A stretch of 64,000 bases of DNA from Poa pratensis (taxonomy: Eukaryota; Streptophyta; Magnoliopsida; Poales; Poaceae). Below, piece after piece: positions 23,700-33,811 of the stretch (the first letter of the stretch is position 1; each line of letters starts with the position of its first letter). Below the pieces are notes generated by a model, which worked only from the letters and a program-made list of their open reading frames with translations, searched no databases and was not told the DNA's origin. A program made the position numbers and the translations under genes. Location of the stretch: the NCBI GenBank assembly GCA_947311845.1, contig CAMZMU010000034.1, positions 96,149,131 to 96,213,130 on the forward strand, in the 5' to 3' direction.

Positions 23700-25170
23700 T
23701 AAAGACAGTACTGTCTACACTGTCTAACTTAGCCCTCTTAACCTACAAAAATTGGAAATGCCTTAAAAACTAAAGAGAAAATTTAAAAAGAGACAAACAG
23801 AAACTAGAGAATAAAGCATCATGATTATTAGTGTTAACCTCAACAGTTCCATTTGTATCTTGGCAAAAATCAGTGAAATTCCTCTTCATACTACCAACAG
23901 CCAACATAAGAAGAAATCAAACACACACAACACGTCAGACAAAAAAACACTCAGTGGAAAAGAGGCAAAAGAAAACTAGATAGTACTGGCCAATAAGAAA
24001 ATGAAGGAAAATGAAAATAGCCTGTTTCATGAAGAAACCAAAGAGTGCATCGTCTAAGACCTTGTCCCTACCACTTCTCACACACTCTGTCGCCTACAAA
24101 GAACACATAGAAAAAAGCTACACATATTAGATACAACACTAAGTGTCAAAAAACACAGGCCTCAACAAATAGAAACGAGCAAACAAACTAACATCGTAGT
24201 CGCTGGAGAAACTCTGTCCTTCAGTAACCAGCGGTAATATGATCATCCACATATTCAGTTGATGCGGAGTGCCCTCTGCACATACAAAGAATCAAAAACC
24301 TATATTATGAAACTGATGCTCACACAAAATGCAAAAAAGAGATCAAGAGACACACCGTTTTGATTGCCAGTAAAAAACAACACTGACCAAACACTTCATT
24401 GTGTATGTACCTTGGATAACCTATAATGAACTTGGTGCCCCAGTGGTGAAATTGAACTACAAACAAACCAACACCAAACACAACGGTGTTCACATCAAAC
24501 ACCCATCCTGGCCCGCACGCATGAATACAAACAGACCAAAAATCACAAAACACACCTAAAAATTCAGAGGCCGGGAATCCATCTACCAGCTACAACAAAA
24601 ACACACCACGCCATAGCAGATGGTTGACCGCCTACCGAGGAGGAAATGCCACTAGAAGCTGAGATCTGGGGAAGACACATACGAAACGCCCTACCGAACA
24701 ACGATACAGCTAACAAAAGCTTCGTCGAGCACAACTAAATAGCTGGGGGAGAACATGGACGAAGAACAAATCTAGCTCGCCAACCGCGGGGAGAGATGGA
24801 CTGCGCTGGTTCGCCGTCGGCGATGATCGTCTATTACGACATCCGACACAGCTAACGGGTTCGAATCCCCCACAAAAGAGGCACCCTCTCTCATTTGAGT
24901 CAAAAAAGGAGTAGATCTATTAAGGCCAAATTACTATCTATTGAGGTCAACCTACCAAGATCCAAATGCGCCCTCCTATCTTAAGCGTATCATGGTGAAC
25001 ATCTTAAATAAGAGGTGTTTACTTGGATCTATTTTTTCTATGCATAAATCATTGAATAATAGCTTTTATCGTTCATTTCTAGCGAGGGGGAACCTTAATG
25101 TTTCACAATAATTAGTAATTTTGACGTGCATTATTATCTTTACATAATTACATGTGTATTGAATAAAAAA
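23700..25170. other. Accessory DNA upstream of the Helitron terminus
   Basis: No coding region recognised. The minus strand has scattered short frames; 24660-24880 is a slightly GC-richer block that may be a first exon or promoter of the Ulp1-type relic. The last 300 bp are AT-rich Helitron 3' flank. Confidence 0.35.
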
Positions 25171-25179
25171 ATAGTTAGT

Positions 25180-25209
25180 GACCGTAGCAACGCATGGGCA
25201 TTTAACTAG
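25180..25209 (+). mobile_element. Helitron 3' terminus, plus strand
   Basis: The sequence accgtagcaacgcatgggca then tttaaCTAG, followed by T at 25210, is a Helitron 3' end. The hairpin stem CCGT...ATGG closes with one G-T pair. The body lies to the left; its 5' TC end was not found, so the length is unknown. It may carry the Ulp1-type relic. Confidence 0.8.
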
Positions 25210-25212
25210 TTA

Positions 25213-25242
25213 CTAGCTAAATGCCCGTGCTTTGCAACGGGT
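25213..25242 (-). mobile_element. Helitron 3' terminus, minus strand
   Basis: CTAG at 25213-25216 (with T following on the minus strand) precedes the hairpin CCCGTgctttgcaACGGG (25223-25240). The body extends to the right; the 5' end was not located. Only 3 bp (TTA) separate this end from the plus-strand Helitron end. Confidence 0.8.
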
Positions 25243-27310
25243 AGAGAATAATTATAATATTTGCAAACAATTGAAGAGCATTTCGATGTAAAGATGACAC
25301 ACTTTAAAGCGGCCTAGTGCGAGCTAGAAATAACAAGGTTACATAGTTGAATGGGTGACAGAAAGGCACATGACTAAGTCAACAACAGAGAAAAAGAATC
25401 TTGTAAGACCATGAATAGTATCCGCAAGTCTTTACACTTTGAGCCAAACCTATCACGTACATGCTTCTCCTAGCGAGACATTCTGACTGCATGGACGACT
25501 ATTATGCGCCGAGGAGGACACATGTCTCAAGCCCACCGAACATGGTCGATATTGCAGCCTCGCAATGGAATCTTCATGCCTCCCATTTGTACCAAATGAT
25601 CTTCTCATCAAACATAAGATACGCCAGAGTAAAATAAAGCAATGAAGGCAACAATAATCTTCTCACCCAATGATCTCTGCACCATTTTACTCAGTTGCAG
25701 GACAATGGTGAGTAAGAAAACCAGAAGGCAACAATGCTCCACTGCTGAACTTTACCAATCGACAACACACATTGTCCCTGTTCTCTCAACTGAAGCAGCA
25801 GAATAAACAAGACTTCGGTCCTCCAGTAGATAGTGAATCGATCTCAACAAATACAGTACTGAAGCGTTCGGGCAGAAGCAACCAGCAGAGCAATAAGAAA
25901 TTTCTTGTACACATCTACTTGATCGAGAATATCTTCAGTCAGTCCTTCAAATTTTGAGCCTGCATAAGCATGAGAAGGTCGAGCCTCAGAAAAAACAAAG
26001 CTTCTAATCCAATGTCAGTTTCTTCGACTTTCTATTCATCTCTAGAAGGTCCACGCATCAGCTGTCTTACATCTAACATGGCACAAGGGAAAACTCACTA
26101 TTGATGGGGAAAATGGTGATACAAGCAGGATGAACTCATCTTAGATTTTTGCCTATCCATGCTTGTTTTTCTCTCCTTTGTATTTTCAATCATCTGCTTT
26201 GTAATCTCCAATCGGTTGCAACTTTCTGTTTTTTTAGGAATTTGTCTGTCTCCAAAAGATTCTAGCTTGTCTTGTACTTCACGAGTATCAGTTTTTGCTA
26301 GCTATTAGTACATCTTTAACATGTAAACTATAATTAATTCATTTCTGCATATGCCAAATTTTAAAACCTATTTTCCATGTAATTTAGTTGAGTTCACAAC
26401 AGCCATTGGTCTCTCAAGATACTATCACCAGGAAAGTATAGCTTTGAACCACTGCAATAATGTTTGACATCCCAACAAGTGAGGTGTACCATAAATAACA
26501 AGCGCGGTGATGGCGTATTACCAGATTGGCCAGGAACGGTCTGGTGGATCTGATCTGATGGCCTCATCCGATTGGTCCCAAATCTCAGTTTCCACGGAAT
26601 TGGTTTCCTCTTCCTCCAAAGCAGTCCACTCTGAACCTGAACATAGCCATCCCAGAAACATCCTCCTCTGCATTTTACCAGCATTCCAGTTACGACAACA
26701 TTCAGAAGTATCCAATCAGTCTGATATATAAAGCACCAATTGATGGAACTGTAGATTGCAACAAGGGCTAGTTAATACATGATTATAATTCAAATTTCAT
26801 CTTATGTGAATGATTGCAAGATTTTTTTTTACCTTAGAATATTTGAAATTTTGATCCAGTACCATATGCCCTGCTCGTGGACTGAACTCCTTTTATAAGA
26901 AGCGGAAAACCGTTTTGTTGATTCAGCAGTTTGCTGTCCACGCATCAAGCACAAACGGATGCAGGAGCACTGAATCGAAGGACTCGTAGGTAGACGTACA
27001 ATCGGCCAGGCTCCTACTCATGCACAACATGAAAAATGGGTATCAATCATTTAACATCAAACATAACTAAACTGTTGTTGCACGGCGGCTGCGACTAAAG
27101 AGAGACAACTGGGGAATGAAAAATATAAATGACTTATTGCAACCAGAAAATATGAGAATGGAACCTCACACACACAGGCACATAGCTTGAGCACGGATTT
27201 CACGTGGAGACGCAGTAAATTCACGCACAACACCTGAGGACGGAAACCAGGTCGAGGCTGCCCAAGTAACTGTCGGCGGCTGATCGGCAGACCGGAGCTG
27301 CCGTCGCCAG
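25243..27310. other. Probable Helitron body with unassigned sequence
   Basis: No recognised gene. Frames near 26394-26715 are open on both strands for 65-96 codons, which suggests a captured exon, but I cannot name it. Positions 27240-27590 are GC-rich (like a promoter or first exon) and run directly into the hAT transposase fragment. Confidence 0.35.
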
Positions 27311-27588
27311 GCTATGAGCCGAGGCCTGAGGAGTCGGACGGCGCGCTAGAGGGGAGCACCATCACCGCGGACGCCAGATTGGCCGAGAACGCTTCCCGGG
27401 GTGAGTAATACGAAGCTCCGCGGTGGAGCACGGATGCACGCAGACCGCAGACGTCGTCGGGGCGGAGTCCATGGTGGCCGAGCCATGCGCACACGGGCCT
27501 CCCATGGCGGCGCACAGTCGAAGATGGAGCGCAATTTTGGTGGACAAGAGGGCTCTTTCGGTGAGTGGAGCGTTGCTACAAAATCGTT

Positions 27589-28262
27589 GTGCAGCACATG
27601 TCATAAATCTCATCGTTCAAGATGGTTTAGACGATGTGCCACATATTGTCTTCAACATTCGGGAGAGTGTGAAATACATCAGATCATCATAGGCTCGGAA
27701 GAAAAAGTTCAAGGATGTGATTATTAAAGAAGGCATCCCTGTTGGAGCGTGGCCGAGTATGGATACTCCCACTCGTTGGAATTCAATGTACTTGATGATT
27801 GAGAAGGCCATGGAGTATAGTACAACATTTGATTCCTTAGCCAAGCAAGATTCGAACTACACATATGCTCCATCTGTGAAAGATTTGGGAAAAGGCAACA
27901 ACTCTTTGCAAGGTGTTGAAGGTATTTTATGATGGAACGATGGTGATTTCTGGTACATCATACCCGACATCAAACCTTTACTTCAATGAGATGTGGAAAA
28001 TAAAACAAACTCTGCATAAGGAAGCCTGATCTAATGCTGATCTTGGATAGATGGTCAATTCCATGAAAGGAAAGTTCCATAAGTATTGGTTGAGCTCCTA
28101 CAAGACCCTTGCAGTTTCGGTTATCATTGACCTGCGGTTCAAGCTGAAGTATGTTGAGTTTCATCTCAAACAGGCCTTTGTGAGTGATCCTCAACCACAG
28201 ATCAACAAAGTGAAGAAATTGTTCAGGGACCTCTTCGATGAATACTTTTTCCAAACTCAATA
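27589..28262 (+). pseudogene. hAT transposase fragment (RICESLEEPER-like)
   Basis: The plus strand reads CAAHVINLIVQDGL, then PTRWNSMYLMIEKAMEY, then KFHKYWLSSYKTLAVSVIID and RFKLKYVEF. This is the RNase H-like core of plant hAT transposases of the RICESLEEPER/DAYSLEEPER type. The N-terminal BED zinc finger and the C-terminal hATC dimerisation domain are missing. There is a stop after IRSS (about 27690), a frameshift near 27890, and stops near 28030-28050. The GC-rich sequence before 27589 replaces the normal N-terminus. It is a dead fragment; no terminal repeats were found around it. Confidence 0.85.
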
Positions 28263-28501
28263 ATGGCAACACCACCTTCTCAAAACAACCAAGCCAAGGT
28301 CATGTATAAATTTTTGAGTCCGTTCTTCTTATTGGATATTTTATTAGTTGCTTTGGTCGTAAAAGAAATATACTAGAACTTTCCTGCTTGACCAGAAGTT
28401 TAAATTTTCATCATCAGTTAATTTAGCAGAAAGTATACCAGATTGCCAACTTGTGTGGTTTAGCATGTCATCCTTGGTATTCTTTCTGTCTCTTGTTTGG
28501 C

Positions 28502-28738
28502 AAATCACTGCTCTGTCGAGGAGTGTCGACTTCCTGGTCGCCGAGGGGTGCCTCCGAGTCTAAGCGTGCGGAGGAGTGGCGGCAGGTTTCGCCGGCGCAT
28601 CGGTCTGCTCCTTGGAGACGATGACACTGTTTTGGAAGGGCTTATCTGTAATTTCTTTGTTTTCCTGGACTGTTCTGTAGGAATCTTGGATTAATGCAAT
28701 ATAACCTTTCTTCGCAAAAAAAAAATCACTGCTCTGTC
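28502..28738 (+). mobile_element. Short retroposon (LINE 3' end or SINE-like) with 16-bp TSD
   Basis: The insert 28518-28722 (205 bp) begins gaggagtgtcgac and ends cttcgcaaaaaaaaaa. It is flanked by exact copies of AAATCACTGCTCTGTC at 28502-28517 and 28723-28738. The A-tail and long TSD show LINE-mediated insertion. I see no pol III A and B boxes, so a 5'-truncated LINE tail is more likely than a tRNA-derived SINE. Confidence 0.88.
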
Positions 28739-28905
28739 AAATGGCTGCTCGGTTCAGATTTGGCTGGAATCACACATATATAGGCTAGATATGTTGTGGG
28801 ATAACAAATAAAATAAAATAATTTAAAGAAGGCGGCCCACTTCCGGCCATAGAGAACTAGACCCACTGGGTCATCTGGCCCGCCCCATGCGAGGCACCCC
28901 GAGCC

Positions 28906-28914
28906 AAACCCTAA
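28906..28914 (+). promoter_or_regulatory. Telo-box upstream of the membrane-protein gene
   Basis: AAACCCTAA, the plant telo-box, lies 66 bp before the upstream ATG at 28980. Telo-boxes are common near the start of plant genes with growth-related expression. Function here is inferred from position only. Confidence 0.4.
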
Positions 28915-28979
28915 AAGCAGAATTCCCCTTTTCTCGATCCCCTTCCTCACTCTCGCTCCACCGGATCCACTCCCCCGCC

Positions 28980-31900
28980 ATGTCCCTTTCAAGCAACCGC
29001 CGCCGTCTCCCTTCCGATGCCACCACCGCCATAGCCCTAGCCGACGGGTTCCCTTCCCATGGCTCCCAAGGCACTCTTGCCCGGCCCCTAGTCTCCACCG
29101 CCAAAGCCAAGTTCTAGTACCCCCGTTCCGATGCCTCCCAAGACAACTTCCAGTCCCTTGCCGCCGTCGCCGAAGCCAAAGCCGAACTCGCCGCCAAAGC
29201 CTAAGCCGAACTCGCCGCCGCCCAAGCCCAAGTCGCCGCCCAAGCCCAAGCCAAGTTCGAGTCCCATGTCGCTGCCATGCCCCCTTCCGATGCCGCCACC
29301 GCCCAATTCGCCCAAGCCTTCGCCATAGCCCAAGCCTTCTCCAATGCCAAAGCCGAACTCGCCGCCACCAAAGCCCAAGCCTTCTCCGAAGCCGAAGCAG
29401 CCTCCGCCGTAGCCAAAGCCAAGCTCCAGTTGCCCCCTTCCGATGCAGCTACCGCCGCCAAAGCCCAATCCGCCAAAGCCTACGCCATAAGAGAAGCCTA
29501 CTCCAATGCCCAAGCCCAACTCGCTGCCGCCAATGCCCAAGCCAAAGTCAAAGCCGAAGCCTACACCAAAGCCAAAGCCAAAGCCAAGTTCAAGTCCCAT
29601 GCCGCCGCCACCTCCGCCACGCCCCCTTCCGATGCCGCCACCGCTGCCAAAGCCCAATTCGCCAAAGCCTTTGACATAGCCGAAGCCTTCTCCAATGCCA
29701 AAGCCGAACTCGCTGCCAAAGCCCAAGCCTTCGCCAAAACCGAAGCAGCCGCTGCCGCCGACAAAGCCAAGCTCCAGTCCCATGCCACCGCCACCGCCGT
29801 CGCCGAAGACAACGCTGAAGCCTTCGCCGCCGCCGCCATGTCCCCTTCCGATGCCGCCGCTGATAGGATGCCTCATTCCTCCTTCCGATGCCTCCTTCCA
29901 ATGTCCGATGCCCTCTTTTGGTTGATTACGAAGAAAGCTCTCGAGACCGAGGAAACGGCCGACGTCCCCGTCTCGATCAAGCAGGAGCTTGCTCGGATGA
30001 GGAAAGCTATCGAGATGGGGCGAATGACCGGCGTCCCCGACTCGATCCGGCAGGAGTTTGCTCAGACGAGGAAAGGTATCGAGATCCCCGACAAGTTTGC
30101 CCAACACAAGGGGGGTGTATGGTTTGCTCTGGTGGTGGTGCTGCTGACCGTCATCCCTCTTATGCACTTCCAAGGACAGCCTATGACCCAAGTGTGGGTC
30201 TTGTCGCTCATAATGTGCTCAAGCATCCTCTTATTTCCCCAGCTCATGCCCATCTCGCGGACTCGGTGCTTGTATGATGACTTCTTCCGGCTCTCCTACG
30301 CCTCATTCATCGCCTTCTGTTTCACCACTGTGATAGGCTCAGTCTCTGCCACTTTCATCCTCTTCTTTGGCATGGTCTGGGCTGCTGGAAACTTGGGCTA
30401 CTCTCTCGCCTTGCACCACCTGCGCAAGGGTACCGAGCCGGCTATCCACGCCTTGTCGTCTATCCCCTCCAAGTTCACTATCCAAGAACTCAACCTCATT
30501 CTTGATTATGGAGTACCCTTTGTGGTTCTGCTTTGGACTTTGGTCATGATGTTGTTTGTCTATGACCTCGCCCCGATTGACGAGTTGATCATCCTTACCA
30601 TCCTCTCGTATTTTGGTTGGCTCCATGCTCTGTTTTGGATAATCTTTGTCGAGATGGTGCCCATGCGTGCAGTTCCCCTCGGAAAGTGGATGAACCGGTT
30701 ATTGCCTGCTCTTGTCCCATCTATGGCTGTTCTTCCTATGCTCGCCATTGTATCTGAGATCCTCTCGGTCTTGTGCCATTTGCTATTGATGATGACCTTA
30801 GTTGCCTACCTTTGGTACAATCTTGCCGTTTACAAACACTTCTTGGCGACTGCTACACCAAGGTATGCCTATTTCAAAGCAAACTACATGTATGTATATT
30901 CCACGTATGGTCTACTTGAAGTTATTTTTAATTAGTAACCTTGTTACCTCTAGGTTATATAACATAGTATTCACTATTCTCTTCACGACAACAGTTTGAT
31001 GATGATCGAGAATACACAGCAGGTTTTTCAAATTAGTATATAGACTAAACCACTGTAAAATCTAACCGAAAGGGGGCATAGTAGATGAAAATCTATTAAA
31101 AGATGGGTGTACATGAGGAATGCCTCATCAAACTTGTGTTCATAAATCTAAGATGGAAACTCTGAGCCAATTAGTAAACGACTATGATCCACATGCGCAT
31201 GCGTAGTTACATACATACTGGTTTTCTTCCGACTGCATTATAATATAAAAAAGAGATAATAGCATTGATACTAACTGACTATGTTGCTTGGTTTAGTAAA
31301 ACAACCGTGGGGCATGCATATACCCTGCACAGTGATATTCTGGGAGACAAGACTGGGCAGATGAAGTGTGAAACCAAGTGAAGTTGCAACTACTCTCCTG
31401 CTGTCTAATGTAGTTGCAACGCCAAGTGAAGTTGTAGCTACTCTCCTGCTGTCTAGTGAAGTTGCAACGGCAAGTGAAGTTGAAGATACAACACAAGGTA
31501 ATCATATTATTTTGCCGTGAACCAAACTATTGGATCGTAATAATGCAATCAAGTACAGATTTATATCATCCGTCTTTTTAAGCGTGGTGGCAGTGTTATT
31601 AAGCAAACTACGCTGAGAGTGGAGACAAGACATATCACGACTGTTTGATAACTAGTGTTAATTATCTGCATCCCAGATTTCTAGAAGACTTTTAGCTTGT
31701 TGATATTGTCTTTGTTTGGTTCAACATGTAGGTAAAATTATGAAATATGGTCAAATGAATAACACTCCCTCTATTCCAATATATAGTGCATATTAGTTTT
31801 CGTCAAAGTGGAACTTTGTTATGTTTTACCAGGTATATATAGAGTAAAATATCAACCTCTACGACACCAATCAATTTTATTAAAACCATTATAAACTATA

Positions 31901-32310
31901 CTTTCAGATTGCATGTATTTGATTTTGTAGATGTTGATATTTTTCTCTGTATAATTGATAAAAAATTACAAAATTTAACTCGGACCAAAACTAAGACGCA
32001 CTTCATTTTTGGCATAGATAGATTATATGCATATAGACGTTGACATACATTGATCTTAGTGCAGCATGTATCCTACCCTACCTTGTGTCGTTTTTTACAG
32101 TGCTCATACATTCTTCCATAAGATTCTGAAGAGACTGCAGCCACCTATCTAAAAATTAGTATATGTTTGGATGGAAATGTCATTGTTAATTTTCATGCTC
32201 AGATGCTTCTTTGTTCTGTTATAAATTTATCTTTTTAACTTCAAGTTGTATTTCTTGCTGCAGACCAAAGTATGGAGCAGGGGGAGATTGATTTTCCTGG
32301 TGGCGTATAG
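28980..32310 (+). CDS. Polytopic membrane protein with Ala-rich repeats, three exons
   Basis: I do not recognise this family. Exon 1 runs to 30862 (ACACCAAG|GTATGC), exon 2 is 31367-31497, exon 3 is 32264-32310 and ends FPGGV-stop; junction phases agree (2 then 1). From the ATG at 29277 the product is 587 residues. An in-frame ATG at 28980 would add 99 codons, but TAG (29115) and TAA (29202) interrupt them; both look like CAG and CAA altered by C-to-T. The N-terminal half is Ala/Lys-rich with repeated PPSDAATAAKAQ. Next come two related segments (VSIKQELARMRKAIEM, DSIRQEFAQTRKGIEI), then about eight hydrophobic helices from codon ~275 (VWFALVVVLLTVIPLMHF first) to codon ~525. Exon 2 encodes an imperfect repeat (SEVATTLLLS / SEVVATLLLS). 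It may be a working gene starting at 29277 or a recently damaged one. Confidence 0.65.
29280..29870 (+). repeat. In-frame Ala-rich repeats of the membrane-protein gene
   Basis: Units begin at the codons for PPSDAA(T/A) at about 29280, 29433, 29622 and 29841, giving unit lengths of 51, 63 and 73 codons. Each contains variants of AKAFAIAEAFSNAKAELAA. Unit lengths are multiples of three. The inverted copy at 40-41 kb has only one PPSDAA unit, so the expansion is specific to this copy or was lost in the other. Confidence 0.85.
29838..30945 (+). repeat. Inverted repeat, left arm
   Basis: This ~1.1-kb segment is nearly identical, in reverse orientation, to about 39985-41190. It covers most of exon 1 of the membrane-protein gene and the start of intron 1 (gtatgcctatttcaaagca in both). 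The arms are separated by about 9 kb. Confidence 0.9.
31381..31478 (+). repeat. Two-copy 48-bp repeat within exon 2
   Basis: agttgcaactactctcctgc (start of copy 1) and agttgtagctactctcctgc (start of copy 2) lie 48 bp apart and keep the reading frame of exon 2. Confidence 0.75.
31765..32012. mobile_element. Degenerate Stowaway-like MITE in intron 2
   Basis: The left end ctccctctattccaatatat continues into agtgcatattagttttcg; the right side carries the inverse of a related sequence (accaaaactaagacgcactt). The right terminus itself is lost, so the boundary is approximate. Confidence 0.45.
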
Positions 32311-32618
32311 CTAGCTGGTTTGATTAGGAGTCCATAGTCTAGTCTGTTTAGGACTTTGTGTTTCCAGCCGGCTTGCATACCGTGCATTGAGTTTGGGTCG
32401 CGTTAGATCCTGAACTCCTGGTCTACATCGAGTCAGCTTCGAATAGTTTGGCTGTACGGCTGCACCCGTATAAGCAGCAGCAGTCCATGGTTTGTAAACA
32501 CCGAGATATTGATTGTGGTGGTGTATGTTCAATCAAGGATGGAACTTGTTGTATTGTATCCCATGCTTTTACAGTTATGTTTTTGTTGTCCTATACTACA
32601 CAATAACAAAGGGCGTGG

Positions 32619-32716
32619 GATTCCTGCTATTGGTTGTGTGTGCACTGGATGGTTGTCTACTCCACTTGATTCCTGCTATTGGTTGTGTGTGCACTGGATG
32701 GTTATCTACTCCACTT
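32619..32716 (+). repeat. 49-bp tandem duplication
   Basis: gattcctgctattggttgtg starts two copies at 32619 and 32668, with one mismatch. It lies in the 3' flank of the membrane-protein gene. The rest of 32311-33130 holds no recognised feature. Confidence 0.85.
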
Positions 32717-33811
32717 GATTTCTTTTGTCTTGTCTGCTTTGGTGTTTGCCGGTTGCTCCTCTTTGCCTTACTTTCTCTATTTCGAATTTCTTCCCGGTTT
32801 ACTCAGGTGGCTATTTGAGCGATTTCGGTTTGCACTTGGCCAAAGGTCTGAAATTTCTGCTCGACATTTGCTGAAATCTGGCCAAAGTTGTCTGAATTCT
32901 AAAACTTGTGGAAATTTCAATGGAAGTGAGAGTCGCTTAATTCTGGTCTTTACACATTAAACAACACGCACGTACATGTGAGCTTTCTTAAATTTGGAGT
33001 GAAAAAGTAGGGATTTAAAAGAAGTCGTGACATGCAACTAATGACTAAACAAGACACACTAATAGATGACTTAAACATCGATGAAACAGTAGATATCTTT
33101 TATCTCCTTTTCAAGGACATGACTATGACGGAAAGTTTCGAGTAATGAATGGGCTTTAGTTCTGGGCCCAAACTACACGCCCACCTACATTTGTCCATTC
33201 CCGCTCCCGCCGCCGTCGCCCCCTCCCCCTTCCATGGCGGCGAGCCCCTCGACGACGCGGAGGAGATCCATCCAACCCCAAGCGAGCCGCAGCCGTCTCG
33301 GCCCCCTCCCGCTCGCCGGCGACCCCGTCCCAGAATCTGAGCTGCTCCGCGCTCCCGCCGCTCGTCTCCTTCCCCGCGCGCCGCGGCCCCCGCCTGGCCT
33401 GTGCCGCCGGCCCCAACGGGTCCGCCTCCGCCTCCGCCTCCCCCGGAGATAGCGCCAACGGTCTGGTATACGCACCTTACCTCCCTCCTCCTCTTTACGC
33501 CCATAATGATTTGTCCCCCTCCCCAGTTAGGTTCACTTCACTTCACCCCACCGGAATTTCGAACCCGGAATGGGGGAAAAAAGGGCGGATTATCATCATG
33601 TCCATTCTAACTCGCCGTCAGTATTCCGAGTTCGACTCAAGTTTTGCATATTTACTGTAATCTCTGCCCCCAGAGACTAGTTTCGACTGGTCTCCGCCGC
33701 AGCGCATGACCAATTTTACAAACGAATTATGTAATCATTAGCTTTGCCCTCCGCTTTGCCTTTGCCCCGTGCAAAATAACTTTCCCTGAGCCGTCTATAT
33801 ATATTTGTCAG

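Noticed and set aside
24840..24885. tRNA-like B box (gggttcgaatccc)
   Set aside because: No A box, anticodon stem or acceptor pairing can be found upstream, so it is not a tRNA gene.
29088..30191. Minus-strand 367-codon Gly-rich frame opposite the Ala-rich repeats
   Set aside because: It is the antisense of the GCC/AAG repeat codons and shares their periodicity. The plus strand has the splice sites, membrane segments and matching inverted copy.
33100..33504. Long minus-strand open frames over the DUF760 first exon
   Set aside because: They are GC-driven shadows of exon 1; their low-complexity Gly/Arg-rich text has no family pattern.
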